In this document: positions 35,572-45,590 of the stretch, one piece after another | How positions within the stretch are numbered: position 1 is the stretch's first letter | How the letters are laid out: the number at the start of each line of letters is the position of its first letter | The notes under the pieces: model-generated | The model's database searches: none | What the model saw: only the letters and a program-made list of their open reading frames with translations | What the model was told of the DNA's origin: nothing | Program-made: the position numbers and the translations under genes | Source: Planctomyces sp. | GTDB taxonomy: Bacteria; Planctomycetota; Planctomycetia; Planctomycetales; Planctomycetaceae | Direction: 5' to 3' | Assembly: GCA_019636235.1 (NCBI GenBank) | Contig: JAHBXW010000001.1 | Span: forward strand, 186,001-250,000 | Length of the DNA stretch: 64,000 bases

Positions 35572-38457
35572 TCAGCGGCGAGTCAGCGTTTCATCGAGAT
35601 TCAGCAGCACGTTGCCGAGCACCGACCAGGCGGCCAGCTCCGCGGCGTCGCCCCCCTCCGGCAGCGGACCGATGGGATCAGTGGCCATGACGAGCGCTTC
35701 CTCCGGTGTCCGCGCGAACCGCTCGCGCAGACGCTTCAGCGCATCGCTCAGCACGCGCACTTCTTCGCTGGAGGGGGAGCGGGCGAGGCACAACCGAAAC
35801 GCGCGATCGAGCCGCGCAGGGGTCGGATCGGCGCCGTCCGCGGCCCTGTCCGGAACTTCGCGCAGCACCCGCCGGGCCAGCCCCTGCGACGCCTCCACGT
35901 ACACGGGATCGTTCAGCGTGACGAGCGCCTGCAGCGGAGTGTTCGTCCGCGTCCGACGAACCGTGCAGACCTCGCGGCTGGGCGCGTCGAAGGTGTCCAT
36001 CGACGGGTAGGGCAGCGACCGCTGCCAGAACGTGTACACCCCGCGCCGGAATCGATCCTCCCCCTGGCTGGCGTCCCAGTCGGTCGACGCTCCGAACGCG
36101 GCGGACAGGCCCAGCCGCGGGCGCGGCGGTTTCACCGACGGGCCATGCATCTTGTCGCTCAACAAGCCGGCGACGAACAACGCCTGATCGCGAACCAGCT
36201 CCGCCTCGAGACGAAACCGGGGACCGCGGCCCAGCAGCCGGTTGTTCGGGTCGCGGGCGATCAGCTCCTCCGGGGCCGACGAGGATTGACGATACGTCGA
36301 CGAAGTGACGACCTCACGGATCAGACGCTTCACATCCCAGGCTCCGTCCATCAGATCGACCGCCATCCAGTCCAGCAGCTCCGGGTGCGTCGGCAGGTCT
36401 CCCTGCAGTCCGAACTCCTCGCTCGTCTCGACGATTCCGATTCCGAACAGTTGCTCCCAGACGCGGTTCGCCAGCACGCGGGCCGTCAGCGGATTCCGGC
36501 GATCGACCAGCCAGCGGGCGAGATCGAGGCGAGTGGGCCCGGCGCCGTCGGCCGAACGGCCGTCGAGGGGATGAAAGACCGACGGCACGCCCGGCTGCAC
36601 CTCATCTCCCAGATCGAGAAAATTGCCGCGGATCTGCACGCGAGTGACGCGCCGCTTGTCCGACCGCAGTTCCCGCATGACGGGCGTCGTCACCGGACCG
36701 ATCCCGGCGAGCCGCTTCTGCAGTCCGGTCAACCGGTCGCGGAGCGCCGCGTGCTCCGGCGAATTGAGCTGCAGCCAGACGATGAGCTCCTCCCGATCGG
36801 AGTCGTTCAAACCGTCGATGTCCGCCGGCACGTCGTAGCGGCCGTCCATCGGTTCCGACTTCGAAACCGTTCGCACCCAGCGCGCCCGCCGCGATTCATC
36901 GAGCAGGAGCATGCGAAAGCCGTCCAGCCGCCCGCCGATCCCGCCATCGGTGCGGTTCCAGATCACGATCCGGTCGATCGAACCGGCTTCGCCCAGGTCG
37001 ACTTCCCACCACGGATCAGACTCCGTCGCGGTGTGGGTCGTTGAGTTGTTGTTGTAGTTTCCATCGGTGTTGCCATCGACGGCCCGTTCAGCCGGCCCGC
37101 CGAACGCCGTGCTGCTCTGCGAGGCCGCCTTGCCCCGGGCGATGTTTTCGTCGCCGCGAAACGCCTGCACCTCGGCGAGCGACAGAATCTTTTCCGTGCC
37201 CGGCAGCTCGATCCGAACGTACCGGGCCTCCAGCGGACCCTCGGGGAGCGCCGCCGCCGGCAGCGGCAGCGCCGCCAGCTCTGACTCCAGCGACGCGATC
37301 TGACTCCGCAATTCGTCGCGCTGCCGCAACTGGTCGGCCGTGTAGACCTCCAGCAGCGGCGCTTCATCGCGGCGGTCGGCGTCCTCCGTCTGGTTGAGGA
37401 TTGCGAACACCTGGAAGTACTCGTGCTGGGTGATCGGGTCGTACTTGTGGGTGTGGCATTGCGCGCACATCAGCGTCGTGGCCATCCACACCTGCAGCGT
37501 GGTGTTGGCGCGGTCGACGATCGCGACATTGCGGAATTCTTCGTCGTCGGTCCCGCCTTCGCTGTTGGTCATCGTGTTCCGGTGAAAGCCGGTGGCCACG
37601 ATCTGCGATTCGCCGGGATCGGCCAACAGGTCGCCCGCGATCTGCTCAATGGAAAACTGGTCGAACGGCATGCCCGAGTTCAGCGCGTCGATGACCCAGT
37701 CGCGATACCGCCAGATGACCCGCGGCGGGTCATCCGCGTACCCGGCCGAGTCCGCGTAACGGGCCAGGTCCAGCCACACGCGGCCCCAGCGTTCGCCATA
37801 GGCGGGCGAGGCCAGCAACCGGTCGACGAGCCGCTCGTAGGCGTCCGGCCGCTCATCCCGGAGAAACGCATCGACGTCTTCAATCGCAGGCGGCAGGCCG
37901 GTCAGGTCCAGCGAAACCCGACGCATCAGCGTCGCGCGGTCGGCCTCGGCCTGCGGTTCCATCGACTCCCGGACCAGCCGATCCAGCACGAAGTCGTCGA
38001 TGGCATTGTGCGACCAGCCCGCGGGCGACGCCCCCTTCGGTCGATCGGGCCGAACCGGCGCCACGTAAGACCAGTGCCGCGCGTAGGCCCCTCCGGCTGC
38101 GATCCAGCGACTGAGCAGGTCGACCTCGCGTTCGGACAGGGGGGGCCCTTCCGACGCGGGCGGCATCCGCAGATCCGGATCGGACTCGCGAACGCGGGCG
38201 AGCAACCCGCTCGCATCGGGGTCGCCGGGGACAATGGCGGCGGACTCGCTGTCGAGCGTTCGCAGCGCGTCCTCGCGCACATCCAGCCGCAGGCCGGCTT
38301 CGCGGGTCGCCTCATCCGGACCGTGACACTTGAAGCACCGCCCGGCGAGAATTGGCCGGATGTCGCGCGTGTAGTCCGGCCCGCCCCCCCCGGCGGCCGA
38401 GGCCGCTGAGGGAAGGACCAGAATTCCGCACATCAGCCAGAGTCGAAACGCGGACAT
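35572..38457 (-). CDS. Secreted DUF1549/DUF1553 planctomycete cytochrome protein with F5/8-type insert
   Basis: The protein of about 961 residues has a signal peptide, an N-terminal PSCyt1 cytochrome-like domain with CFKCHGP near residue 42, a DUF1549 domain (DDFVLDRLVRES...LDLTGLPP...RWGRVWLDLARYADSAGY), a second haem-like motif CAQCHTHKYDPI, an inserted module of about 120 residues and a C-terminal DUF1553 domain (RLDLARWLVDRRNPLTARVLANRVW). The insert (GKAASQSSTAFGG...AVDGN...WWEVDLGEAGSIDRIVIWNR) looks like an F5/8 type C (discoidin) sugar-binding domain. Such proteins are characteristic of planctomycetes and are linked to breakdown of complex carbohydrates, but their reaction is unknown. 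The ATG at 38457 is used; GTG 38463 is possible. Confidence 0.9.
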   Translation of the reverse strand: MSAFRLWLMCGILVLPSAASAAGGGGPDYTRDIRPILAGRCFKCHGPDEATREAGLRLDVREDALRTLDSESAAIVPGDPDASGLLARVRESDPDLRMPPASEGPPLSEREVDLLSRWIAAGGAYARHWSYVAPVRPDRPKGASPAGWSHNAIDDFVLDRLVRESMEPQAEADRATLMRRVSLDLTGLPPAIEDVDAFLRDERPDAYERLVDRLLASPAYGERWGRVWLDLARYADSAGYADDPPRVIWRYRDWVIDALNSGMPFDQFSIEQIAGDLLADPGESQIVATGFHRNTMTNSEGGTDDEEFRNVAIVDRANTTLQVWMATTLMCAQCHTHKYDPITQHEYFQVFAILNQTEDADRRDEAPLLEVYTADQLRQRDELRSQIASLESELAALPLPAAALPEGPLEARYVRIELPGTEKILSLAEVQAFRGDENIARGKAASQSSTAFGGPAERAVDGNTDGNYNNNSTTHTATESDPWWEVDLGEAGSIDRIVIWNRTDGGIGGRLDGFRMLLLDESRRARWVRTVSKSEPMDGRYDVPADIDGLNDSDREELIVWLQLNSPEHAALRDRLTGLQKRLAGIGPVTTPVMRELRSDKRRVTRVQIRGNFLDLGDEVQPGVPSVFHPLDGRSADGAGPTRLDLARWLVDRRNPLTARVLANRVWEQLFGIGIVETSEEFGLQGDLPTHPELLDWMAVDLMDGAWDVKRLIREVVTSSTYRQSSSAPEELIARDPNNRLLGRGPRFRLEAELVRDQALFVAGLLSDKMHGPSVKPPRPRLGLSAAFGASTDWDASQGEDRFRRGVYTFWQRSLPYPSMDTFDAPSREVCTVRRTRTNTPLQALVTLNDPVYVEASQGLARRVLREVPDRAADGADPTPARLDRAFRLCLARSPSSEEVRVLSDALKRLRERFARTPEEALVMATDPIGPLPEGGDAAELAAWSVLGNVLLNLDETLTRR

Positions 38458-38562
38458 GAGCACCTGTTGCCGGTGGCGTCGTCAAAAACGTCGGTCGGAT
38501 GACAGGCCCATCGTCGCATCAACTGCGGCTGATGGCAATTGCGCCCCGCGAGATGCCGCGGC

Positions 38563-39843
38563 CTACAGCTCCCAGCCTTTCCGGTAATTGCGCCGCAGAA
38601 ACTGATCCGCCTCGGGCGCGTTCGTCGCTTTGAGCGCGACGGGATCCCATTCCAGCTTCTTCCCGGTGCGGTAGGCGACCGTTCCCAACAGCACGGCTTC
38701 CGTCAGTGCGCCCGAATAGTCGAAGTTGCACGTCGTCGGACCGCCGGTCTTGCAGGCTTCGATCCACTCCGCGTGATGGCCGATGCTGGCCGGGATCGTC
38801 TGCGGCGGGGGCGTGAAGCCCTGGAACTTGTCGCGCGGGAAGAGTCGATAACGGCCGTAGTCGGCGAACATCGTCCCCTTCGAGCCAATGAAGTAGACGC
38901 CGGCGCCGGGGAGCTCGTTGCCGTCGAACACGTTCTCGACCGCGTTGCCATCGGTCCAGGAGACCGTCACCGGCGGCTGGTCGCCGCGCTCCGGGAATTC
39001 CCAGGTGACCTTCAGGCCCAGCGGGCCGGTCTCCGGGTGCGGCGGCGCGCCCTCCGCGGCGATCGTCTTCGGATGCCGCAGCCCCAGCGACCAGAACACC
39101 AGGTCCATGTAATGGCAGCCCATGTCGCCCAGCGTGCCGTTCCCAAAATCCCACCAGCGACGCCAGTTCGCCGGGAGATACGTCGAGTGGTACGGACGTT
39201 CCGGCGCGGGGCCCAGCCACAGGTCCCAATCGACTTCCGGGGGAACCGCTTCGGCCTGCGAGGGCCGCTCGCCGCCGCCCCACAGCGCACCGACCCAGAC
39301 GTGCACCCGCTCGACCGGGCCGATCACGCCGGCCTGGATGATCTCCACGACGCGCCGATAGTTGTCCTCAGCGTGAATCTGCGTGCCCATCTGCGTGGCG
39401 ACCTTCGCTTCCGCGGCCGTCTTCGCGACCAGCCGGGCCTCCCACACCGAATGCGTCAGCGGCTTCTCGCAGTAGCAGTGCAGGCCGCGCCGCATCCCGT
39501 AAATGCTCGCATGGGCATGCGTGTGATCGGTCGTGCTGACGACGATGCCATCGAGCTTTTCATTCTCGATCAGCTTGCGGAAGTCCTTGTACTTCGTGGC
39601 GGAGGGATACTGCTCGTAGGCCGACTTCGCGGAGCGATCATCGGCGTCGCAGATGGCGACAATGTTCTCGCTGGCCACGCCGTCCAGGTTCCCCGCGCCC
39701 CGGCCCCCGGGACCGATGATTCCCAGGTTCAGCTTCTCGTTAGGCGACCGGTCGGCGGACCACGCGGCGCGGCTCCCGACGAACAGGCCGGAGGACAACA
39801 AACCCAGCGTCTTCAGCGCATCGCGGCGGGTGGTGTGCAGCAT
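38563..39843 (-). CDS. Tat-exported Gfo/Idh/MocA family oxidoreductase
   Basis: The 426-residue protein begins with a twin-arginine-type leader (TTRRDALKTLGLLSSGLF) and then the Gfo/Idh/MocA Rossmann fold: LGIIGPGGRGAGNLDG, the CEKPLTHSVWEARLV motif (EKP dinucleotide motif) and a C-terminal GFO_IDH_MocA-like beta domain with GDMGCHYMDLVFW. Members oxidise sugars or sugar derivatives with tightly bound NAD(P), and exported ones are frequent in planctomycetes. It lies upstream of the DUF1549/1553 gene on the same strand (105-nt gap), suggesting shared sugar degradation. Confidence 0.9.
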   Translation of the reverse strand: MLHTTRRDALKTLGLLSSGLFVGSRAAWSADRSPNEKLNLGIIGPGGRGAGNLDGVASENIVAICDADDRSAKSAYEQYPSATKYKDFRKLIENEKLDGIVVSTTDHTHAHASIYGMRRGLHCYCEKPLTHSVWEARLVAKTAAEAKVATQMGTQIHAEDNYRRVVEIIQAGVIGPVERVHVWVGALWGGGERPSQAEAVPPEVDWDLWLGPAPERPYHSTYLPANWRRWWDFGNGTLGDMGCHYMDLVFWSLGLRHPKTIAAEGAPPHPETGPLGLKVTWEFPERGDQPPVTVSWTDGNAVENVFDGNELPGAGVYFIGSKGTMFADYGRYRLFPRDKFQGFTPPPQTIPASIGHHAEWIEACKTGGPTTCNFDYSGALTEAVLLGTVAYRTGKKLEWDPVALKATNAPEADQFLRRNYRKGWEL

Positions 39844-40076
39844 GACTGGCGATTCCTGAATGAGGACCGAATCCGGATCCGCACGTTAGATAGAACTTCG
39901 TTGATGCGAAAGGGAGGCGGGGGCCGGCGCTGTGTTCCGAGAGCCGAAAGCCGCCAAGTCGCGCCGCCGCGCGACGGCGCGCCTTCGCCAGGATTCGGGA
40001 AGGGCCGTCCGCTGCAATCGTCGGCAGGCGGCGATATGATCGACTCGACGCTTCCCAACGAGTCTTCCGCCCCGAC

Positions 40077-40667
40077 ATGCGCGCCCGTTCCGGCAATCCG
40101 TCCGCGCTCGATTCCTCGACGGACGCCATTGCGGACCGACTTCGCAAACTGCGCACCGAGCGGGGCTGGTCGCTGGAACGGCTGTCAGCGGCGTGCGGCG
40201 TGAGCAAGTCGATGCTCAGCCAGATTGAGCGGGGCCAGGCGAACCCGACATTGGCCGTCGCGCTGAAGATCGCCGCGGCCTTCGGGCTGACGATCGGCGA
40301 GCTGGTCGGCGAATCGGCGCCGCGGGCTTCGCCCATTGAAGTCATCCGGGCGGATGATCCCGCCCATCACTATCGCAACGATTCGGACATTCGCATCCGC
40401 ACGCTGTCGCCGCTGCATCTCGAAAAGGACGTGGAGTTCTACGAGGTCTTGCTGAATCCGGGGGGGGCGCTGCGGAGCCAGCCGCACTTTCGTGGGACGC
40501 GCGAGTTCCTGACGGTTGAGCGGGGGCGGGTGCAGGTGACGTCCGGCGAGCACGCTTCGGAACTGGGTCCGGGGGATTCCGCGAACTATCCGGCGGACGT
40601 CGTGCATGCGATCGAAAACCCCGGCCGCCGGGAGGCGGTCGTGTTTCTGGTCGTGCGCTATCCCTGA
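40077..40667 (+). CDS. XRE-family transcriptional regulator with cupin domain
   Basis: The 196-residue protein has an N-terminal helix-turn-helix of the XRE type at about 16-75 (LRKLRTERGWSLERLSAACGVSKSMLSQIERG) and a C-terminal cupin at about 110-195 (HFRGTREFLTVERGRVQVTSG...DVVHAIENPG). HTH-cupin regulators sense small molecules such as polyamines, sugars or amino acids and control neighbouring catabolic or transport genes. A TATGAT sequence at 40035-40040 could be its -10 box, but no clear -35 is seen. It is divergent from the Gfo/Idh/MocA gene and upstream of the RND efflux genes, either of which could be targets. Confidence 0.88.
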   Translation: MRARSGNPSALDSSTDAIADRLRKLRTERGWSLERLSAACGVSKSMLSQIERGQANPTLAVALKIAAAFGLTIGELVGESAPRASPIEVIRADDPAHHYRNDSDIRIRTLSPLHLEKDVEFYEVLLNPGGALRSQPHFRGTREFLTVERGRVQVTSGEHASELGPGDSANYPADVVHAIENPGRREAVVFLVVRYP

Positions 40668-40896
40668 GACGCTGTGGGACGGCGGCCGCGGGCGGATGGG
40701 CGACACGTCGCCGGGTTGTTCCAGTTGTAATGATCCCTGCAAACGGCGCTTCGCATCGGAAAATCTTGATTGAAACTCGCGCCACTGGCGGAGGGGAGTG
40801 TGTAGGATTGGACGGCTGACGCGAGCGCCGCAAAGTCCGTGCGCCGCTGAAGAAACGAATTTCCAGAACCAAGCCTGTCCTTCGCCGGTGCTCGAC

Positions 40897-42183
40897 GTGC
40901 GAGTCCAGAGTCTGAGCGTGTTTTTATTCGCCGTCTGCGTTGGCTGCGGCGGAGCGCGCCGGGAATCCGAGCAGGCCGGCAAGCCGCTGGCCGAGCAGGA
41001 GGCGCCGCGCGTCGAAGTCGTTTCGGTGGAACCGCTGCCCTGGCGGCGCACGATCCGTTCGCAGGGCAGCTTTGCGGCGGAGGAATTCGCCGTCGTCGGC
41101 GCCAAGGTGGCCGGACGCATTGAGCAGACGCTCGTCGATCTCGGGGGCCGGGTGACTGCCGGCATGGTCGTCGCAAAATTGGATCAGGCCGATTTCAAGA
41201 CGCGCGTCGCGCAGTCCGAGGCCACGCTGCTGCAGGCCTGCGCGGCCATCGGCCTGAAATCGGCCGACAACCTCGACGCGGTCAACCGCGAGAACTCGCC
41301 CGTCGTGCGGCAGGAGAAGGCGCTGCTGTCGCAGGCCCGCGCGAATCTGGCCCGCGCGGAACGGCTGCGGGCGCAGGACGCCGTCGCCGTGGCAACGATC
41401 GACGAATTCCAGGCGGCCCTGGATGTGGCGGAAGCGCGCTACCAGTCGTCGCTGAACGCCGTTGAAGAACGGATCGCCACGATCCGCATACGCAAGGCCG
41501 AACTCGACCTGGCTCTCCAGGAACTCGCGGAAACCGAGATCCTCGCTCCGTTCGCGGGCAGCGTCCATCAGCGGCACGTCGCTCCCGGCACGTTCGTCAG
41601 CATCGGCGACGCGATCGTCACCATCGTCCGCAACGACCCGATCCGTTACCGCGGTCAGGTGCCCGAACGTTCGGCGCTGCAGCTCAACATCGGTCAGCCG
41701 CTGACCGTGCGACTGGAGAATGACGAGCACCCCTGCACGACGACCATCGCGCGGATCAGCCCGGTCGTCGACGAGCTGACCCGCTCGCTGACATTCGAGG
41801 CAGATCTTCCCAATCCGGACGGCCGGTATCGCGTGGGCATGTTCGCTGTGGGCGACGTCGAGGTCGATCCGAACGCGACGACGATCGCGATCCCGCTGGA
41901 CGCCGTCACCGAATTCGCGGGCGTGGAGCGGGTGTGGACCGTGACGGATGGAGAGGCCCGGCAGGTGCTCGTGCGCACCGGCGAACGTCAGAGCGGATTC
42001 GTGGAAATCGTGTCCGGCCTGCAAACGGGCGATCAAATTGTGCTGAACGGCAAGTCGCTGCGGGCGGGCCCCGTGCAGGTAACGGGCACGACGCCGCTGA
42101 CGCGAATGACGGCCGCTCTCGACAGGCCCCCTTCCTCCGACGACCGCCTGCCGGTGACCAACGGGAGCGGGTCCAGCGATTGA
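40897..42183 (+). CDS. RND efflux periplasmic adaptor (membrane fusion protein)
   Basis: The protein of about 428 residues begins with a lipoprotein-like leader (RVQSLSVFLFAVCVGCGG, the cysteine near residue 20). It then has an HlyD-type biotinyl-lipoyl half (GAKVAGRIEQTLVDLGGRVTAG), an alpha-helical hairpin at about 100-200, and the return half (ETEILAPFAGSVHQRHVAPGTFVSIGD) with beta-barrel and membrane-proximal domains. It would bridge the RND pump to an outer-membrane channel. The start is unsure: GTG at 40897 gives a compact leader; GTG at 40888 or 40798 would lengthen it. The permease follows after 83 nt. Confidence 0.87.
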   Translation: MRVQSLSVFLFAVCVGCGGARRESEQAGKPLAEQEAPRVEVVSVEPLPWRRTIRSQGSFAAEEFAVVGAKVAGRIEQTLVDLGGRVTAGMVVAKLDQADFKTRVAQSEATLLQACAAIGLKSADNLDAVNRENSPVVRQEKALLSQARANLARAERLRAQDAVAVATIDEFQAALDVAEARYQSSLNAVEERIATIRIRKAELDLALQELAETEILAPFAGSVHQRHVAPGTFVSIGDAIVTIVRNDPIRYRGQVPERSALQLNIGQPLTVRLENDEHPCTTTIARISPVVDELTRSLTFEADLPNPDGRYRVGMFAVGDVEVDPNATTIAIPLDAVTEFAGVERVWTVTDGEARQVLVRTGERQSGFVEIVSGLQTGDQIVLNGKSLRAGPVQVTGTTPLTRMTAALDRPPSSDDRLPVTNGSGSSD

Positions 42184-42266
42184 ACGGCCAGCCGCGACAG
42201 TCGAGCGGCGAAAAATGAACGGCGGGCCGCGGGCGCGGAACAGCATTCGACGAGCAGGGGACGGCC

Positions 42267-45200
42267 GTGCAGTGGCTTGCGGAAATCTGCGTGAAACGCC
42301 CGGTGTTCGCCATGATGCTCATCATGGCGCTGGTCGTCTCCGGCGTGGCCGCGTACCCGCAGCTGGGCGTCGATCGCTACCCCAGCATGGACATGCCGAC
42401 GATCGTCGTCCGCACGCCCTATCCCGGGGCCGCCCCGGAAGAGGTCGAGTCGGAAGTCTCGCAGATCCTGGAAGACGCGATCGCGACGGTCGCCGGCATT
42501 GAAGAGCTGCGCTCCATTTCCAACGAAGGCAGCTCGCTGGTCATCGTGACGTTCAACCTGAACCGGGCGATCGACGCCGCGGTGCAGGACGTCCGCGACG
42601 CGGTGGGCGGCGTCATCAACCGGCTGCCCCCCGGCATCGATCCCCCCACGATCCAAAAGCAGGACACCGACTCGTCCCCGGTGATGACGCTGGCGGTGGC
42701 GGGAGACCGGGACAGCCGCGAGCTGTATTTCCTCGCCGAGCGCTACGTCAAGAACGTGATTGAAAGCGCAATGGGCGTGGGGCAGGTGACGATTGTGGGG
42801 GCCTCGCCCCGGGCGGTGCAGGTCGAGATCGACGCGCCCCGGCTGGCCGCCTACGGACTGTCGATCGTGCAGGTGCGGGATGCGCTGACGCGGCAGAACG
42901 CGGAGGTTCCTGGCGGCCGGGTCGACGCCGGACTTCGGGAACTCAACCTGCGGACGCTGGGCCGCGTGCAGGACGTCCGCGATTTTCAGAACCTCGTGGT
43001 GGAGACCGTCGCGGGCCGGCGGATCACTCTGGGCGATCTGGGAGTCGTGACCGACGCGCAGAAAGAGATTCGCACGCTGGCCCGGCTGGACGGGCGGCCC
43101 GCCGTCGTGCTGCAGATTCAGCGGCAGTCCGGAACCAACACCGTGGAAGTCATCAACGGGATCAAAGACCGGCTGCCGCGCTGCCGCGAGCTGCTGCCCG
43201 ACGACGTTTCGGTGACGATCATCCAGGATCAGTCGCGGTATATCGTCGCAGCGCTGCACGAAATCCAGATGCACCTGATTTCGGGAAGCATCCTGGCGAG
43301 CATCGTCGTGCTGCTGTTCATGCGCTCCTGGCGGTCGACGCTGATCGCCTCGATCGCGATTCCGACGTCGGTGATCGCCACGTTCGCGTTCATGAAGGCG
43401 TTCGGCTTCACACTGAACAATGTGACGATGCTGGCGCTGGTGCTGATGGTCGGGGTGGTGATCGACGATGCGATCGTCGTGCTGGAGAACGTGTTCCGGT
43501 TCATCGAGGAGCACCGGATGCCGCCGATGCAGGCGGCTGTGGAAGGCACGCGGGAGATCGGCCTGGCCGTGCTGGCGACGACGCTGTCGCTCGTGATCGT
43601 GTTCCTGCCGGTGTCGTTTCTGTCGAGCGTGACAGGGCGGATGCTGTTTCAGTTCGGCATCACGGCGACCGTGGCCATCCTGGTGTCGCTGCTCGTCAGC
43701 TTCACGCTGACGCCCATGATGTGCAGCCGGCTGCTGAAGCCGGCGTCGCACGACGCCGCTTCGGCGCCCGCCTCGCGGCGGGGGTTCTACAGCTGGATCG
43801 AAGCCGGCTACATGTGGCTGCTGCGGCTGGCGATGAAGCGGCGGTGGGCCGTTTTGGCGCTGTGCGTGATCGTCACCGGACTGAACATTCCGCTGTACTA
43901 TGCGACGCCGCAGGACTACATCCCGACAAACGTCGACGAATCGGAATTTGAGATCGGCGTGCAGGCCCGCGAGGGGACGCCCCTGGCGGCGATGGATCAG
44001 ATGATGCAGTTCGTGGAAAGCGAACTGCAGAAGATCGACGGGATCGACCACATGCTGGTCACAGTCGGCACCAGGGGCTTTGGCGGCGTCAACCGGGGCG
44101 AAGTGTTCGTGCGTCTGAAGGACATTGAGGAGCGGGTGTTTTCGCTGCGGCGGCTGTGGGGGGCGCTGTGGAAGGGCCGGCCCGGCGAGGCCTGGGAGGG
44201 AAACTTCACGCAGCGCGACAAAATGACCGATGTCCGGCAGCGGCTGTCCCTGATTCCTGACGCGCGCGTGTCCGTGCGGAACCTGACGTCGCTGCGGCAG
44301 GGCGCCCCGGTCGACATCGACTACTCCATCACCGGGCCGAACATGGAGGACCTGGCGACCTTCAGCGAGGCGCTGCGGGTCCGCGCCCGGGAGATTCCGG
44401 GCGTGGTCGACGTCGACACGACGCTGCGCCTCGACAAGCCGGAATGGAGAGTCAACATCGATCGCGACCGCGCGGCGGCGCTGGGCGTCGACGTGCGCGA
44501 AATCGCGGACACGCTGCGAATCGCCGTCGGCGGAGACGACCGCGTCTCCCGCTATCGCGACCGGTCAGTCGACGACGCTTTCGACGTGGAACTGCGGCTG
44601 ACAGGCATCGATCGCCGCGACCCGGAGACGATCTCGCAGTTGTTTGTCCGCACCAGCGCGCAGGGCCAGCCGCGGACGCGCATCGACAATGTGGTGTCCT
44701 TCGAATACGGCGAGAACCAGTCCCGCATCGACCGGCTTGACCGCGAGCGGATGGTGTCGGTGCGGGCCAACGTCGGCGGCGGCTTCGCCCTGGCGGACCG
44801 GATCGCGGCCATTCAGGAAGCGGCCGAAGAGGTGGGCATCCCGGCGGGGCTGGGGACGCGCGTCATGGGACGGGGGCGCGAGTTGGAACGGACGTTGAAC
44901 GACTTTTTGTGGACGTTCGCGCTGTCGTTCATCTTCATGTACATTGTGATCGCCGCGCAGTACGAGCACCTGGTGCATCCCTTGACGGTGCTGCTGTCGC
45001 TGCCGCTGGCCGTGCCGTTCGGCCTGTGGAGCCTGCTTCTGGGGGGCGAAACGCTGAACCTGTACTCGGCGCTCGGCATCCTGGTGCTGTTCGGCGTTGT
45101 GAAGAAGGCGGCCATTCTGCAGATCGACCACACGAACACGCTGCGCGAACGGGGACTGAATCGTCACGACGCGATTCTCGCCGCGAACCGCGATCGCTTG

Positions 45201-45503
45201 CGGCCGATCCTGATGACGGTCGTGGCGTTCGTCGCGGGCCTGCTGCCGCTGTTGGTGGCGACTGGTCCCGGAGCCGAGGAGCGGCGGTCGATCGCCGTGC
45301 TGGCGGTCGGCGGCCAGACGCTGTCCCTCGTGCTGACGTTGATCGCCATTCCCGTGATCTATTCCTTCCTCGACGATCTGGGGCACATCGTCCGGCGGGT
45401 CTTCGGTTCCTCGGCGTCGGAGACGGCCCCGTCGCCAGCGCTGCTTCCCGCGCCGGCCGCCAGCGCGACCGCGCCGACCGGACCGTCTCCGGCCCCCCGC
45501 TGA
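42267..45503 (+). CDS. RND-family multidrug efflux permease (AcrB/MexF-like)
   Basis: The 1078-residue inner-membrane proton/drug antiporter has the usual 12-helix, two-loop layout. TM1 is CVKRPVFAMMLIMALVVSG, and TM4 carries the proton-relay pair in VGVVIDDAIVVLEN. The second half has LVLFGVVKKAAILQIDHTN with the conserved lysine. The porter loops contain PGIDPPTIQKQD and the central VDIDYSITGPN region. The last 35 residues are Ala/Pro-rich. The start is GTG at 42267 with AGGGGA upstream. No TolC-like outer-membrane factor gene lies beside the pair. Confidence 0.93.
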   Translation: MQWLAEICVKRPVFAMMLIMALVVSGVAAYPQLGVDRYPSMDMPTIVVRTPYPGAAPEEVESEVSQILEDAIATVAGIEELRSISNEGSSLVIVTFNLNRAIDAAVQDVRDAVGGVINRLPPGIDPPTIQKQDTDSSPVMTLAVAGDRDSRELYFLAERYVKNVIESAMGVGQVTIVGASPRAVQVEIDAPRLAAYGLSIVQVRDALTRQNAEVPGGRVDAGLRELNLRTLGRVQDVRDFQNLVVETVAGRRITLGDLGVVTDAQKEIRTLARLDGRPAVVLQIQRQSGTNTVEVINGIKDRLPRCRELLPDDVSVTIIQDQSRYIVAALHEIQMHLISGSILASIVVLLFMRSWRSTLIASIAIPTSVIATFAFMKAFGFTLNNVTMLALVLMVGVVIDDAIVVLENVFRFIEEHRMPPMQAAVEGTREIGLAVLATTLSLVIVFLPVSFLSSVTGRMLFQFGITATVAILVSLLVSFTLTPMMCSRLLKPASHDAASAPASRRGFYSWIEAGYMWLLRLAMKRRWAVLALCVIVTGLNIPLYYATPQDYIPTNVDESEFEIGVQAREGTPLAAMDQMMQFVESELQKIDGIDHMLVTVGTRGFGGVNRGEVFVRLKDIEERVFSLRRLWGALWKGRPGEAWEGNFTQRDKMTDVRQRLSLIPDARVSVRNLTSLRQGAPVDIDYSITGPNMEDLATFSEALRVRAREIPGVVDVDTTLRLDKPEWRVNIDRDRAAALGVDVREIADTLRIAVGGDDRVSRYRDRSVDDAFDVELRLTGIDRRDPETISQLFVRTSAQGQPRTRIDNVVSFEYGENQSRIDRLDRERMVSVRANVGGGFALADRIAAIQEAAEEVGIPAGLGTRVMGRGRELERTLNDFLWTFALSFIFMYIVIAAQYEHLVHPLTVLLSLPLAVPFGLWSLLLGGETLNLYSALGILVLFGVVKKAAILQIDHTNTLRERGLNRHDAILAANRDRLRPILMTVVAFVAGLLPLLVATGPGAEERRSIAVLAVGGQTLSLVLTLIAIPVIYSFLDDLGHIVRRVFGSSASETAPSPALLPAPAASATAPTGPSPAPR

Positions 45504-45590
45504 ACCGTCGCTGGGTGGTCCTGCACACGGCGGGGACGTTACACAGGACCGCACTGCGAGTCCCGTCCGCGCTGTATCGGAGGCTGCCCG

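Noticed and set aside
42033-44051. 672-codon minus-strand frame opposite the RND genes
   Set aside because: His/Arg/Gln-rich shadow; the RND adaptor and permease on the other strand are unambiguous.
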